64,000 nt of DNA from an archaeon (GCA_023230325.1 JALNXN010000003.1:1-64000), one strand, 5' to 3'. Counted from the first letter of the stretch, positions 1 to 8,875 are shown. Notes: generated from the sequence alone by a model not told the origin. Translations and numbers: made by a program.

Positions 1-2
1 TT

Positions 3-998
3 GATCTAGTCTTATATTTAGATGATGACACTATAATCACAAAGACAGGAATGAAAACCACCAACAGACAACCAAGAAACTGTCCAGAAGGCTTTATCCC
101 AGTTCCAGGAAACTTCTTATATGACACTACAAACGACAGCAGTATGGGTTTTTGTGTTGCAAAATGGGAAATGAAAGCAGATGTTGATGGAGATGGAAAA
201 GGTGATTCTAATCCAAATTGTATGTTTGGAGGTCTACTAGTCTGGACAAACACAATAGATGGTTGTAAAGATTATAATGTTGTTTCCTCTTCAGTTGGCT
301 ATCCAATAACAAATATCAAACAAACAGAAGCAATAACAAAGTGTGAAAGTATTGGTGGTCATTTAATAACTAACAACGAATGGATGACCCTTGCAAGAAA
401 CATAGAACAAGTTCCAGAAAACTGGTCAAGTGGAACAATAGGTATAGGAAAAATAAAGATGGGTAATAATGGAAAAAATGAAGCAGGAGTATCTTATGAC
501 GGTAATAACCCAGAATCAGGTATAGAAGAAAACAGAAACACCCTTTCAAGGTTAAGATTAACAAACAAAGAATATATATGGGACCTTTCAGGAAATGTTT
601 GGGAACTAATTAATAAAAAGATCTCTCAAAAGGACATGGTAGACATCTACAACTTAGATGGAATTCCTAATAATCAAGGTTGGAATGAAAAATTTGCAGA
701 CTATCATTTGTCTAGTTCTTCATACCATTATATAGACTATCAAAACTTAGGAAATACAACTTTAAAATATAAAGATCTATTTCTACTTAATCCAAGTTAT
801 GATGTAAACAATGGAATTGGTCAACTTCACACATATAGTAATAGAAGCTCAACAGATGACACAAATTACACTCTTGGTAGAGGTGGAAAATATAATAGTG
901 TTGATGATATGAGTAGTGGAATGTTATCTAGTTACTTTCAAATACTTCCAAATGATTTTGGTTCAAATTTTGGATTTAGGTGTGTTGTTATTCCATAA
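3..998 (+). CDS. Sulfatase-modifying-factor-like (FGE) surface protein, 3' part
   Basis: The reading frame is open back to the window edge (no stop from base 3), so this is the C-terminal part of a longer gene; the ATG at 51 is probably internal. The visible part resembles the FGE-sulfatase fold: CPEGFIPVPGN near the start, GFCVAKWEM, a helix with TNNEWMTLARN, the family hallmark DLSGNVWEL, and the closing GFRCVV. A DVDGDGKGD segment resembles a Ca2+-binding loop. In DPANN archaea such domains usually sit at the end of large secreted proteins and are thought to be structural or ligand-binding rather than true formylglycine-generating enzymes. I cannot see the N-terminus, so a signal peptide cannot be judged. 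Confidence 0.75.
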   Translation, partial: DLVLYLDDDTIITKTGMKTTNRQPRNCPEGFIPVPGNFLYDTTNDSSMGFCVAKWEMKADVDGDGKGDSNPNCMFGGLLVWTNTIDGCKDYNVVSSSVGYPITNIKQTEAITKCESIGGHLITNNEWMTLARNIEQVPENWSSGTIGIGKIKMGNNGKNEAGVSYDGNNPESGIEENRNTLSRLRLTNKEYIWDLSGNVWELINKKISQKDMVDIYNLDGIPNNQGWNEKFADYHLSSSSYHYIDYQNLGNTTLKYKDLFLLNPSYDVNNGIGQLHTYSNRSSTDDTNYTLGRGGKYNSVDDMSSGMLSSYFQILPNDFGSNFGFRCVVIP

Positions 999-1163
999 AA
1001 AAGAACTGTTATTTATTTTCTACAAAGTATTATGATTTTTAATTTTTTTAATAACTTAAATTTATTAAAACTTCAATTTACCATACTGCTTCTGTTTATA
1101 TTTCTTTTTCTGTATATATTATCTATATAAAATATATAATAATTTTTAATAAAAGAAACAATT

Positions 1164-1694
1164 ATGAGACAAAGTAAATTAGAAGAATATCCAATTAAAA
1201 AACCAAAATTTAAAGATACTCTTTTGGCTTTTAAGAAGAATTCTTTTTTCCACAAGATTTATTATAGGTTAATAGACATAGCTTTTATTTACAAGAATAA
1301 AAAAACTTTAAAATATTCAGCCATCTCTCTTTCAGGAGAAGTTATTGATTTTAGTGTTCTATATTTATTGACATCTTTTTTAGGACTTTACTATATTCTT
1401 TCAGGAATAATTTCATACACTACAGCAATTCTTTCAAATTATTTTCTAAATAGAAAATTTACCTTTAAATATCACTCTCCTAATCTAAAACAACAAGTTA
1501 AAGATGTAATTTCTTACTTCTTTGTATCTCTGACTGGATTAATAATAAACATTTTACTTTTAGCTTTTGTTGTTGAGGTTATTGCCTTACATTATCTATT
1601 AGCAAAGATATTAGTTAATTTTTTAGTATTTATCTATATCTATTCAGGACACTCCTTTATTTTTAGACAAAAAGTAATAAAGTTAAGTAAATGA
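1164..1694 (+). CDS. GtrA-family membrane protein
   Basis: A 176-residue protein with a basic N-terminal tail (about 45 residues) and four hydrophobic segments, at roughly 52-75, 80-97, 115-138 and 143-163. The pattern SGEVIDFSVLYLL then YTTAILSNYFLNRKFTF is typical of GtrA/DPMS-associated proteins (PF04138), which are thought to help move polyprenyl-linked sugars across the membrane for cell-surface glycosylation. The N-terminal tail is longer than in most GtrA proteins, which often begin near the first membrane helix. No glycosyltransferase lies next to it here. The family call is strong; the substrate is unknown. Confidence 0.8.
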   Translation: MRQSKLEEYPIKKPKFKDTLLAFKKNSFFHKIYYRLIDIAFIYKNKKTLKYSAISLSGEVIDFSVLYLLTSFLGLYYILSGIISYTTAILSNYFLNRKFTFKYHSPNLKQQVKDVISYFFVSLTGLIINILLLAFVVEVIALHYLLAKILVNFLVFIYIYSGHSFIFRQKVIKLSK

Positions 1695-1765
1695 AAACTT
1701 ATAAAAGGTTTTTACTGTATAATTATATATTTAAAAATTATAATTAATAATATAGGTAAAAAATT

Positions 1766-3106
1766 ATGTGTGCACTTTTAAAAGAAGATGTTGGAAAGTT
1801 AATAACAATTACTAATGTTAAGGAAGATAAAGAGATTACCTTTAGAGGATATCTAGTAGATATTAAAGATAATTTTTATAAAATTAGATTACTTGACAAT
1901 GGCTATAATGTTGATGTTCTAGTTACTAGTTCTTCAAAAGTAACAATTGAAGATCAAAAGATAAGCTTAGGAAAACCAAAAGTTCAACCTCTAAACTATA
2001 ACAAAGATCTACCAAACATTGTGTACATTGGAACAGGTGGAACAATTGGAACTCATGTAGATTACAATACTGGTGGAGTCTTTATGTGCAGAACTCCAGA
2101 AGAAATAATTTCTACAACTCCAGAACTTGAAAAAATAATAAATATTAAAGAAACAAAATCCCCATTCATAAAAGCAAGTGAAGATTTAGGTTATAAAGAT
2201 TGGCAAGAAATTTCAAAAATTGTTTATAATTCAATTATTCAAAAAGAAATTGATGGGGTAATAATCACACATGGCACAGACACTCTTTCCTGGACAGGCT
2301 CAGCAATCTCCTTTTTAATAGACAACATTAACAAACCAGTGTTGTTGGTTGGTGCCCAAAAGTCCCCTGACAGAGCAAGCTTTGATGGCTCCATGAACCT
2401 TATCTGTGCAGCTCACTTTGTTAAAGAGAAGATTCCTGGAGTCTATACAGTTATGCATGGCTCAATTAATGATGATTTTTGTTATGTTATTAAAGCTGTA
2501 AAATCAAAAAAGCTACATACTTCTAGAAGAGATTCTTTTAGAGCAATAAATGATTACCCAATTGCAAAAGTCTACCAAAATGGAACCATAGAATATTTAG
2601 TTAATAAAAATGAAATTGTAGTTTTAAAACAACCAATTCTAAATAATCTTTTCTGTAACAAAGTTGCAATCATTAAAGTCTATCCTGATTCTGATCCAAA
2701 AATAATTGATTGGTATTTAGAGAACAACTATAAGGGCCTAGTAATTGAAGGCACAGCATTAGGGCATGTCCCAATTTTAAAAACAGAAAATGGTTATGAG
2801 GATAATAGTTGGTTACCTTACCTTAAAAAAGCAATTGAAAATAATGTAATTGTAATTATGTGCTCTCAATCAATCTTTGGAAGAGTAAATGGGAAAGTTT
2901 ATGCAAACCTAAGACACTTAGAAAAAATTGGTGTTGAATTTTTAGAGCAACATGACATGCTTGTAGAGGTTGCTTACCTAAAATTAGCAAATACACTTTC
3001 AAGATTTAAAACAAAAAAAGAAATAATTAATTTTATGAAAATAAATTTAGTTGGAGAAATTTCAAACAAAGAAATTGCGGGTTCCTTTGAAAAATCTTTA
3101 GAATAG
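1766..3106 (+). CDS. gatD: Glu-tRNA(Gln) amidotransferase subunit D
   Basis: Asparaginase-like glutaminase subunit of the archaeal GatDE complex, which turns Glu-tRNA(Gln) into Gln-tRNA(Gln) in the cytoplasm; ammonia released by GatD is passed to GatE. An N-terminal beta domain (about 1-75) is followed by the amidohydrolase domain with GTGGTIGTH (89-97, catalytic Thr), HGTDT (169-173, Thr and Asp) and the Lys-containing VGAQKSPDRASFDG (from about 195). Length 446 is normal for GatD. gatE follows after a 124 bp gap that holds a tandem repeat array. Presence of GatDE implies that the organism has no glutaminyl-tRNA synthetase, and a tRNA-Gln gene lies 4 kb downstream. Confidence 0.97.
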   Translation: MCALLKEDVGKLITITNVKEDKEITFRGYLVDIKDNFYKIRLLDNGYNVDVLVTSSSKVTIEDQKISLGKPKVQPLNYNKDLPNIVYIGTGGTIGTHVDYNTGGVFMCRTPEEIISTTPELEKIINIKETKSPFIKASEDLGYKDWQEISKIVYNSIIQKEIDGVIITHGTDTLSWTGSAISFLIDNINKPVLLVGAQKSPDRASFDGSMNLICAAHFVKEKIPGVYTVMHGSINDDFCYVIKAVKSKKLHTSRRDSFRAINDYPIAKVYQNGTIEYLVNKNEIVVLKQPILNNLFCNKVAIIKVYPDSDPKIIDWYLENNYKGLVIEGTALGHVPILKTENGYEDNSWLPYLKKAIENNVIVIMCSQSIFGRVNGKVYANLRHLEKIGVEFLEQHDMLVEVAYLKLANTLSRFKTKKEIINFMKINLVGEISNKEIAGSFEKSLE

Positions 3107-3109
3107 TTA

Positions 3110-3217
3110 TTGCTGATGTTAGAAAAGATTTGCTGTTAGAAAATAAGTTGCTGTTAGAAAAGATTTGCTGTTAGAAAAGATTTGCTGTTAGAAAATAAGT
3201 TGCTGTTAGAAAATAAG
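3110..3217 (+). repeat. Tandem 17-18 bp repeat, six copies, between gatD and gatE
   Basis: Six head-to-tail copies fill almost the whole gatD-gatE gap. Two unit types alternate: a 17-mer (TTGCTGTTAGAAAAGAT) at 3148 and 3165 and an 18-mer (TTGCTGTTAGAAAATAAG) at 3130, 3182 and 3200, with a longer degenerate first copy at 3110 that fits the 17-mer type. The last copy ends 13 bp before the gatE start. There are no spacers between the units, so this is not a CRISPR. Confidence 0.95.
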
Positions 3218-3230
3218 TTGTTGATTAAAT

Positions 3231-5156
3231 ATGAAAAAAATAGATATAGATAATTTAGATTATAAAGAGCTAGGTCTTTGTTGTGGTATAGAGTTACATC
3301 AACAACTTAACACCCATAAACTCTTTTGCAATTGTAAATCTAAATTAATTAATGAGTCAACTAAACCTGATAAAACAATTTCAAGAAGACTAAGAGCAGT
3401 CTCTTCAGAAGCAGGAGAGCTTGACTCAACAGCAAAAGAGGAACAAAATAAAAACAAATTATTTGTTTATAACTTTTATAACTCTTGTAATTGCCTAGTA
3501 GAAACTGATTCTCAACCACCTTTTCCAGTCAACAATGAAGCCCTAAAGATTGCAGGGGTAATAACAAAGCTAACAAACTCAGTTTTTGTAGATAGATCAT
3601 ATGTTATGAGAAAACAAGTTGTTGATGGCTCAAATGTCTCTGGTTTTCAAAGAACAGCATTAATTTCTACAAATGGAAGTCTTGATTTTGATTTTGGAAA
3701 GGTAAGGGTAGACAAGATCCTTTTAGAGGAAGATGCAGCAAGGGCAATTGAAAGAACAGATGACAAAGTGATCTATTCTTTAGATAGATTAGGCATACCA
3801 TTAATTGAACTTGTAGTTTGGCATGATATTCACACCCCTGAAGACACAAAGACTGTTGCATTAAAAGTTGGACAGATTTTTAGATCTACAGGCAAAACTA
3901 AAAGAGGCCTTGGAAGTATTAGACAAGATATAAATATCTCTATAAAGAGAGGTTCAAGAGTAGAAGTTAAAGGTGCACAAAACCTTGACTTGATTCCAGA
4001 GATTGTAAAGAGAGAGATTGTAAGACAATTAAGTCTATTAGAAATTAAAGAAGAACTTCTAAAAAGAGCTGTGAAAAAAATAAGCCTAGACACAAAAAAA
4101 ATAACTTGTCTCTTTTCAAAAACAGAATCAAAAGTTATCAAAAATTCTTTTAATTTAAAAAAAGAAATCTTTGCTTTTAGGTTAGAAAATTTTAAAGATC
4201 TTTTAGGTTATGAAATTCAGCCAGACAGAAGACTTGGAACAGAAATTGCAAGTGTCCTAAAAGCAACAACAACTCTAAAAGGTATTTTCCACCTAGACGA
4301 ACTTCCAAACTACGGAATAACAAAGGAAGATATCGTAAATATTAAAAAAGAGATAAATCTTAAAGAGAATGATTCTTTCATAATGGTTATGTGCTTTGCT
4401 GATGAAATTGAAGATGTAAAAAGAATTATAGAAAAAAGACTAAACCAATTGTTAGTTGGTGTTCCAAAAGAAACAAGAATGGCAACAGTAGAAGGAAACA
4501 CAGAATATCAAAGACCACTTTCAGGAAGTGCAAGAATGTATCCTGAAACTGACTTGGGTGCAATTGAGTTTAGTCCAAATTACCTAAAAGAAGTAAACAA
4601 CTCCTTGCCTCTAACAATTAAAGAAAGAGAAAAACTTTACTTAGAAAAATTTAAATTAAATTCACAATTGGTAGATAAGATGAAACTAAGTAATTTTGCT
4701 CCAGTCTTTGAAAACATAGTTTCAAATTCAAAAATTTCTCCAACAACTGTTTGTGTTTTTCTCTTAGAAGATCTAATAAAAGCACAAAGGGATAATTTAA
4801 TTGATCTTGATGATGTTCTATACTCTGATCTAATCAATTTCTTCTTAGACAAAGACTTTAATAAAGTTCCTAAACAAAAGTTACTAGAGTGCTTTGTTTA
4901 TTCTTTTAACAATAATGTAAAGATAGATAAAGCTTTATTAGACTTAGGCTTTTTAGAGCAATCAACTGATCTCTCTAAGGTTATTGACTTAGTTATTGAG
5001 GACAATAAACAAAAGATCTTAGAACTAAAAGAAAGGTCTGTTGGGTTACTGATGGGAAGGGTAATGTCTGAGACAAAAGGGTTAGTTGATGGGAAAGTTA
5101 TTTCTAGAATGGTGTCTGAGAAGTTAAAGACTTTTTTAAAAAATAACAATGTTTAA
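3231..5156 (+). CDS. gatE: Glu-tRNA(Gln) amidotransferase subunit E
   Basis: tRNA-binding and transamidase/kinase subunit of GatDE, related to bacterial GatB. It starts with the family motif GIELHQQLNTHKLFC (about residues 19-33), then the GatB-like core with DKILLEEDAARAIER and SLDRLGIPLIELV, an AspRS-type insertion in the middle (about 270-400), SGSARMYPETD near 430, and the helical YqeY-like tail that contacts tRNA. 641 residues is the usual length. It overlaps the next gene by 8 bp, so the two are probably translated together. The start at 3231 directly follows the repeat array and I see no clear Shine-Dalgarno site. Confidence 0.97.
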   Translation: MKKIDIDNLDYKELGLCCGIELHQQLNTHKLFCNCKSKLINESTKPDKTISRRLRAVSSEAGELDSTAKEEQNKNKLFVYNFYNSCNCLVETDSQPPFPVNNEALKIAGVITKLTNSVFVDRSYVMRKQVVDGSNVSGFQRTALISTNGSLDFDFGKVRVDKILLEEDAARAIERTDDKVIYSLDRLGIPLIELVVWHDIHTPEDTKTVALKVGQIFRSTGKTKRGLGSIRQDINISIKRGSRVEVKGAQNLDLIPEIVKREIVRQLSLLEIKEELLKRAVKKISLDTKKITCLFSKTESKVIKNSFNLKKEIFAFRLENFKDLLGYEIQPDRRLGTEIASVLKATTTLKGIFHLDELPNYGITKEDIVNIKKEINLKENDSFIMVMCFADEIEDVKRIIEKRLNQLLVGVPKETRMATVEGNTEYQRPLSGSARMYPETDLGAIEFSPNYLKEVNNSLPLTIKEREKLYLEKFKLNSQLVDKMKLSNFAPVFENIVSNSKISPTTVCVFLLEDLIKAQRDNLIDLDDVLYSDLINFFLDKDFNKVPKQKLLECFVYSFNNNVKIDKALLDLGFLEQSTDLSKVIDLVIEDNKQKILELKERSVGLLMGRVMSETKGLVDGKVISRMVSEKLKTFLKNNNV

Positions 5157-5964
5157 AATCTTTTCCTTCTTTTCTTTTAATATGCAAAAAACAAAAGCTT
5201 CTAAAAAAGGTAAAAATCTAGTTTCTAAAAAGAAAAACAGTAGCTCTAAAAAATCAGTAGTGTCTACTTCTAAAAAGAATAATTCTTTAAACAAAACTTC
5301 TAAATTAAAAAAAAATTCTAAATTAGAAAATAATCTTAATCTAAAAAAAGTTCCAAATTTAAAAAAAGTTTCTTCAAAAAAAGTAAATCTTCCAAAAGTA
5401 AAAGTTAAGAAAAAAGACAAGCCTCTACAAGTAAAAACAATAATGGAACTAAAAGAACCAATCACAAGTTCAAAGACTTCTTTTTTTAAAGAGTTGTTTG
5501 GCCTAAAGGGTTATTATAAGCTTGTGTGGATTCCAATTGTTGTTTTGTTGTTCATAATATTTTTTGATTTTGCTTTCAATTTAGTTATGAACACAAGCTT
5601 TCCTTCAATTTTTGTTTCTTTTTTTAAGTCATCCTTTCTATATAAGTTGTTTGTCTTTTTTATAGTCCTAATCAATTTCTTTGCATATTTGGTTTTTTCT
5701 TCTGAGGCTGTAAGGCATAATTTTAAGCTAAAGGATGTTTTTAATAAAATTCTAAATTTAACTTTAGTATTATTCATAATTGAAATAATATTAATAACAA
5801 TTAGTAATTTTATATTTTTAAAAAACAATTTAATTTTTGTAAGTGTTTCTAAAAACATTCTCTACATTTTATATTTATATCTTTGGGTAGTAATTAAGGC
5901 CTTTGTCTTAATGTGTGTTTTTTTAGTCTCTTACATCCTCTTTAAAAAAAGTAAACAATTATGA
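5149..5964 (+). CDS. Lys/Ser-rich membrane protein of unknown function
   Basis: Not recognised. The first ~95 residues are very rich in Lys, Ser and Asn (low complexity, probably disordered and cytoplasmic). Four hydrophobic segments follow at about 122-147, 160-185, 200-222 and 238-262. The gene overlaps the end of gatE by 8 bp and its stop overlaps the HIT gene start (ATGA), so it sits inside a gatE/HIT operon. ATG at 5182, giving a start MQKTKASKK, is an alternative that removes a short Phe-rich leader; I cannot decide between them. A membrane protein in a translation operon may simply be carried along. Confidence 0.6.
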   Translation: MFKIFSFFSFNMQKTKASKKGKNLVSKKKNSSSKKSVVSTSKKNNSLNKTSKLKKNSKLENNLNLKKVPNLKKVSSKKVNLPKVKVKKKDKPLQVKTIMELKEPITSSKTSFFKELFGLKGYYKLVWIPIVVLLFIIFFDFAFNLVMNTSFPSIFVSFFKSSFLYKLFVFFIVLINFFAYLVFSSEAVRHNFKLKDVFNKILNLTLVLFIIEIILITISNFIFLKNNLIFVSVSKNILYILYLYLWVVIKAFVLMCVFLVSYILFKKSKQL

Positions 5965-6488
5965 TTATTATGTTAGTTGAAAATAAAAATATCTTATATG
6001 CTCCAGGCAGACAAAAATACATAGAAGCTTCTAAAAAGAAGGAAAGTAAAAACCTAAAAAAATGTGTCTTTTGTAAATCTGAAAAAGATCTATTAATCTT
6101 AGAATCAAAAACTTGCTTTATTTGTGCAAACAAATATCCTTATGGCACAGGGCACCTCTTGATTATTCCAAAAAGGCATGTAAACAGCATCACAGATCTA
6201 ACAACTAAAGAAAGAATAGAGATCTTTAATTCAATTGATCTTTGTGTTTATGCCTTAGACATTTATCTAAAACCAGATGGATTTAACATAGGTGCAAGTA
6301 TTGGTGATGTTGCAGGTCAAAGTATCTCTCATCTTCACTTTCATATCCTTCCAAGGTTTCAGGGGGATGTTGGATGGAATGTTCTTCTAAATTTTAAAGT
6401 TTTGTCTGTTTCTCCAAAGGATGTTGTCTTAGAAATTAAGAAGACTATAACAAAATTCAAATTAAAAAAGAAGTTTGGTTTAGTTTAG
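5961..6488 (+). CDS. HIT-family nucleotide hydrolase/transferase
   Basis: Histidine-triad protein, a family that hydrolyses or transfers on dinucleoside polyphosphates and nucleoside phosphoramidates in the cytoplasm. The triad HLHFHILPR is at 124-132 (His124, 126, 128). CVFC at 35-38 and a second CFIC at 52-55 form the zinc site seen in archaeal and some bacterial HIT proteins. TGHLLIIPKRHV matches the nucleotide-binding strand. The start overlaps the preceding stop (ATGA at 5961); a second Met at 5970 is also possible. The exact substrate cannot be read from the sequence. Confidence 0.92.
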   Translation: MIIMLVENKNILYAPGRQKYIEASKKKESKNLKKCVFCKSEKDLLILESKTCFICANKYPYGTGHLLIIPKRHVNSITDLTTKERIEIFNSIDLCVYALDIYLKPDGFNIGASIGDVAGQSISHLHFHILPRFQGDVGWNVLLNFKVLSVSPKDVVLEIKKTITKFKLKKKFGLV

Positions 6489-6568
6489 TAATAACCAATT
6501 GTTTTTAAATATAATTATCTATACATATATTAGTCATGTATTTAATTATGCTTAAGGAGAAATAAATT

Positions 6569-7060
6569 ATGTTTAAAATTTTTAAAAGAAGTACAAGTTC
6601 TGATAGTAAGTTTGAGATTGATGAATCAGTTATAAAAGAGTCACAAAAACCAAAAGATAGACCTTTTTTAGACTATAAAAATTATAGAGACAAACCAATT
6701 GATTGGTTGATCCAACATCTAAAGGTTATTAACGAAGTTGTTAATAATAAAAAGTTAGGGACCAAACAACAAAGTAACTTTATTTTAGATGGAAAAAAGA
6801 TCTATAAAAATGAAATTACAAAAGTATTATTTAATGAGATGTTTGATAGTTACACAGCTTATTATTTTTCTCTAAAAAGATACATTATTGTTAGAAGAGA
6901 ATTAGAACAAATTGAAAAGATTAGAGAAGAAGAATATTTGATTGCTGGGAAAGCAAAAGAATTTAATTTAGAGGCAACAAGACTTGAAAAAAACATGAAT
7001 GTTCATCTAGATAATATCTTACAAACTAAGGCAAAGATTAAAAGGGAAATTTTTAATTAA
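6569..7060 (+). CDS. Hypothetical helical protein
   Basis: Not recognised. 163 residues, charged, mostly predicted helical; the C-terminal half (about 105-163) looks like a coiled coil rich in Glu/Lys (LEQIEKIREEEYLIAGKAKE). There is no signal peptide, membrane segment or Cys cluster. A good Shine-Dalgarno site (AAGGAG, 6555-6560) lies 8 bases before the ATG. It stands alone between the HIT gene and a convergent small zinc-protein gene. Confidence 0.65.
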   Translation: MFKIFKRSTSSDSKFEIDESVIKESQKPKDRPFLDYKNYRDKPIDWLIQHLKVINEVVNNKKLGTKQQSNFILDGKKIYKNEITKVLFNEMFDSYTAYYFSLKRYIIVRRELEQIEKIREEEYLIAGKAKEFNLEATRLEKNMNVHLDNILQTKAKIKREIFN

Positions 7061-7075
7061 CTTTTTTTAAAAAAA

Positions 7076-7285
7076 TCAGATCATTCCCTTTGCCATCCCC
7101 TTTGTGCTTCTTAGACATTTTTTATGCCAATATTGTCCACCCCATTTTTTATCACAACCTTTTTGACTACAGAGTGCACACGTTTCCTCAGGGTACTTAG
7201 AATTAACCAAATCTATTTGATATTCCTTTTTAGTTTCTTTTTTTTCTTTTTTCTTAAACAAATTAAAACCCATATCTTTTACCAT
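7076..7285 (-). CDS. Small Cys/His-rich, probably zinc-binding protein
   Basis: A 69-residue basic protein; the family is not recognised. Basic N-terminal half, then CALC (36-39), Cys44, a Trp-rich turn WGGQYWHKKC with His and Cys. The CxxC...C...HxxC arrangement would bind one zinc and resembles half of a treble-clef or LIM knuckle. The Met at residue 5 (7273) is an alternative start. It lies 17 bases downstream of the tRNA-Gln gene on the same strand and may be transcribed with it. Confidence 0.65.
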   Translation of the reverse strand: MVKDMGFNLFKKKEKKETKKEYQIDLVNSKYPEETCALCSQKGCDKKWGGQYWHKKCLRSTKGMAKGMI

Positions 7286-7302
7286 CCCAATTTAAAGATA
7301 AA

Positions 7303-7375
7303 TAGTCCGGAGGAGATTCGAACTCCTGTCGCCAGGTTCAAAGCCTGACATGCTTGGCCCCTACACTACCGGACT
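7303..7375 (-). tRNA. tRNA-Gln (UUG)
   Basis: Full cloverleaf on the minus strand: acceptor AGTCCGG/CCGGACT with discriminator A, D-stem GTGT/GCAT, anticodon stem TCAGG/CCTGG with loop CTTTGAA (anticodon TTG), T-arm AGGAG-TTCGAAT-CTCCT. No intron. It is the substrate charged through the GatDE route encoded at 1766-5156. The first base pair is A-T, as is usual for tRNA-Gln in archaea that use the transamidation route. Confidence 0.96.
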
Positions 7376-7530
7376 GTTTTTAAAATAGAAAACACTTCTT
7401 TTTACAATTTAAAAAAAAGAAAGGTTTTTATTTCCTTATTAAGTTAAATAATTATGAATAGAAATGTTTATATTCTTTTTTTATCTTAATATACCTTAGA
7501 ATATAAAAATATAGTTTTTTTATAATGGAG

Positions 7531-7538
7531 TTTATAGT
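7531..7538 (+). promoter_or_regulatory. TATA box of tRNA-Ile(GAU)
   Basis: TTTATAGT lies 26-33 bases upstream of the mature tRNA 5' end, the normal distance for an archaeal TATA element. The call rests on position and composition only; the region is AT-rich, so false positives are easy. Confidence 0.45.
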
Positions 7539-7563
7539 TTTTTAAAAGTTAAAAAAATAATTT

Positions 7564-7638
7564 GGGAGTGTAGCTTAGTCTGGTTGGAGCACTCGACTGA
7601 TAATCGAGAGGCCGCAGGTTCGAATCCTGCCATTCCCA
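7564..7638 (+). tRNA. tRNA-Ile (GAU)
   Basis: Acceptor GGGAGTG/CATTCCC with discriminator A, D-arm GCTT...GAGC, anticodon stem CTCGA/TCGAG with loop CTGATAA (anticodon GAT), T-arm GCAGG-TTCGAAT-CCTGC. It reads AUC and AUU. Its first 22 bases are identical to those of the tRNA at 11111, which supports the shared isoleucine identity of both. Confidence 0.97.
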
Positions 7639-7737
7639 CTTTTAAAATCTATTTTTATAAATGTAAATGATTATTTAAATGTTTTTGTTCTATAAGATAA
7701 TATTATTAAAAATAATAAAAAAGGAGAGTTTTTATTT

Positions 7738-7944
7738 ATGAACAATTTTATAATTACAGAAGATTTAAAATTAGTTAAGTTAGGGACAGATTATGATCCT
7801 TCTGATTTTGATTATGACAAAGACCCACACAAAAATGGAAAGGATGTTTTAGAAGAGGATGATTCTGAAAAGATAGAAGATGATTGGGATGAAGATGTTG
7901 ATGATGATTGGGATGATAGTAGTGATTCTGATTCAGAATATTAA
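7738..7944 (+). CDS. Small highly acidic protein
   Basis: A 68-residue protein whose C-terminal two thirds is almost all Asp, Glu and Ser, with two DDW motifs (WDED, WDDS). A clear Shine-Dalgarno (AAGGAGAG, 7721-7728) precedes the ATG, which supports a real gene. No family recognised. Similar acidic tails occur on other proteins in this window (8378, 43057). It could be a nucleic-acid-mimicking or disordered protein; nothing more can be said. Confidence 0.6.
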   Translation: MNNFIITEDLKLVKLGTDYDPSDFDYDKDPHKNGKDVLEEDDSEKIEDDWDEDVDDDWDDSSDSDSEY

Positions 7945-8377
7945 TTTCTAACTTCTCTTTTTTTCTTTATTTTTTATTTTCAATTTCTTAAGTTTTCTAA
8001 AATTTAATTTCTTTAAATGTTTTTAATTTCTAATTTTTTTCCATTTTTTATTTCTAATCTCTTTTTCAAATCAACTCAAATCAACTCAACTCAACTCAAC
8101 TCAACTCAACTCAAATCAAATTAAATAATTCCAAACCATTTCTTTTTAAGTTAAATTTAAACATAATTTTTTGACCTTTTTTTAAGTCCTTTTTTTCATC
8201 TAAAAAAATCAAAATAATCTAATTTAAAAATAGATAAATACATATTAAATATTATGTAAATTATTATTAGATTTTCTTATAAATCATCCCAAATAATAAC
8301 ATATTTAAATACTTTCTAACATAATTATTACAGTTAATAAGCTAATTTTTATAATAAAAAAAAAGGGGTAATTTGAT
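7945..8377. other. 433 bp intergenic region without a gene
   Basis: Very T-rich on the plus strand (7950-8065, many runs of T, likely transcription-termination sequence for the acidic protein gene), then a pentanucleotide repeat at 8071-8115, then AT-rich sequence with a TATA-like stretch (8299-8314) that probably drives the histone-like gene. No reading frame with coding character and no RNA fold was seen. Confidence 0.6.
8071..8115 (+). repeat. TCAAC/TCAAA pentanucleotide microsatellite
   Basis: TCAAC-TCAAA followed by six perfect TCAAC copies (8081-8110) and a final TCAAA. It lies in a non-coding stretch, so length changes would not shift a reading frame, but it sits about 260 bp upstream of the histone-like gene. 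Confidence 0.9.
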
Positions 8378-8815
8378 ATGAATGATGTTGATTTAAAAAA
8401 AGAAGAAGTTGTAGATAATTCAATAGACAATACTACAAAATTAGATGGAAAAGATATAGAAAACAAAGACATAGACACTGATGAAGAATTAGAAGAAGAT
8501 GAAGCTTTACCTTTCCCAAATGCAAGAGTGGTTAGGTTAATGAGAGAAAGCTTAGATCCAAACAAACAAATTAAATCAATTGTAAAAAAAGAAATGAATA
8601 TATTTTTAGGAAACCTAGTTAAAACAATTTGTAAAAAAATGAATGACTTTGATTATAGTTATGTTGATTACGGAATGTTTAAACAAGCAATTGAAACTTT
8701 TGAAAATATACAAACAATTGAATTAGAAAAAATTAGAATAATTAAAGCATTAGAAAAAATAAAAGCTGATTGTGATGTTTTAGTTAATGATGTTGAAAGA
8801 AAGTTCCATGCTTAA
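8378..8815 (+). CDS. Histone-fold protein with acidic N-terminal tail
   Basis: Probably an archaeal histone. Residues ~48-112 align without gaps to the HMf-type histone fold: an LPFPNARVVRLMRE first helix (compare LPIAPIGRIIK), a long central helix from about 69 to 92 (KEMNIFLGNLVKTICKKM), then a short strand and FKQAIETF as third helix. The RKT motif of loop L2 is replaced by DYSYV, so DNA contacts may differ. A ~45-residue acidic tail precedes the fold and a ~35-residue Lys/Glu helix follows; classical archaeal histones (~67 residues) have neither. It is followed by the thermosome gene. The fold assignment is my alignment by eye. Confidence 0.6.
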   Translation: MNDVDLKKEEVVDNSIDNTTKLDGKDIENKDIDTDEELEEDEALPFPNARVVRLMRESLDPNKQIKSIVKKEMNIFLGNLVKTICKKMNDFDYSYVDYGMFKQAIETFENIQTIELEKIRIIKALEKIKADCDVLVNDVERKFHA

Positions 8816-8875
8816 TTTTCTTTCTAAGTTTCTTTTTTAAAAATTATTATAATATATATAAAACAGGTGATATGT

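Noticed and set aside
3110-3217. CRISPR-like array between gatD and gatE
   Set aside because: Units are 17-18 bp with no spacers between them; this is a simple tandem repeat.
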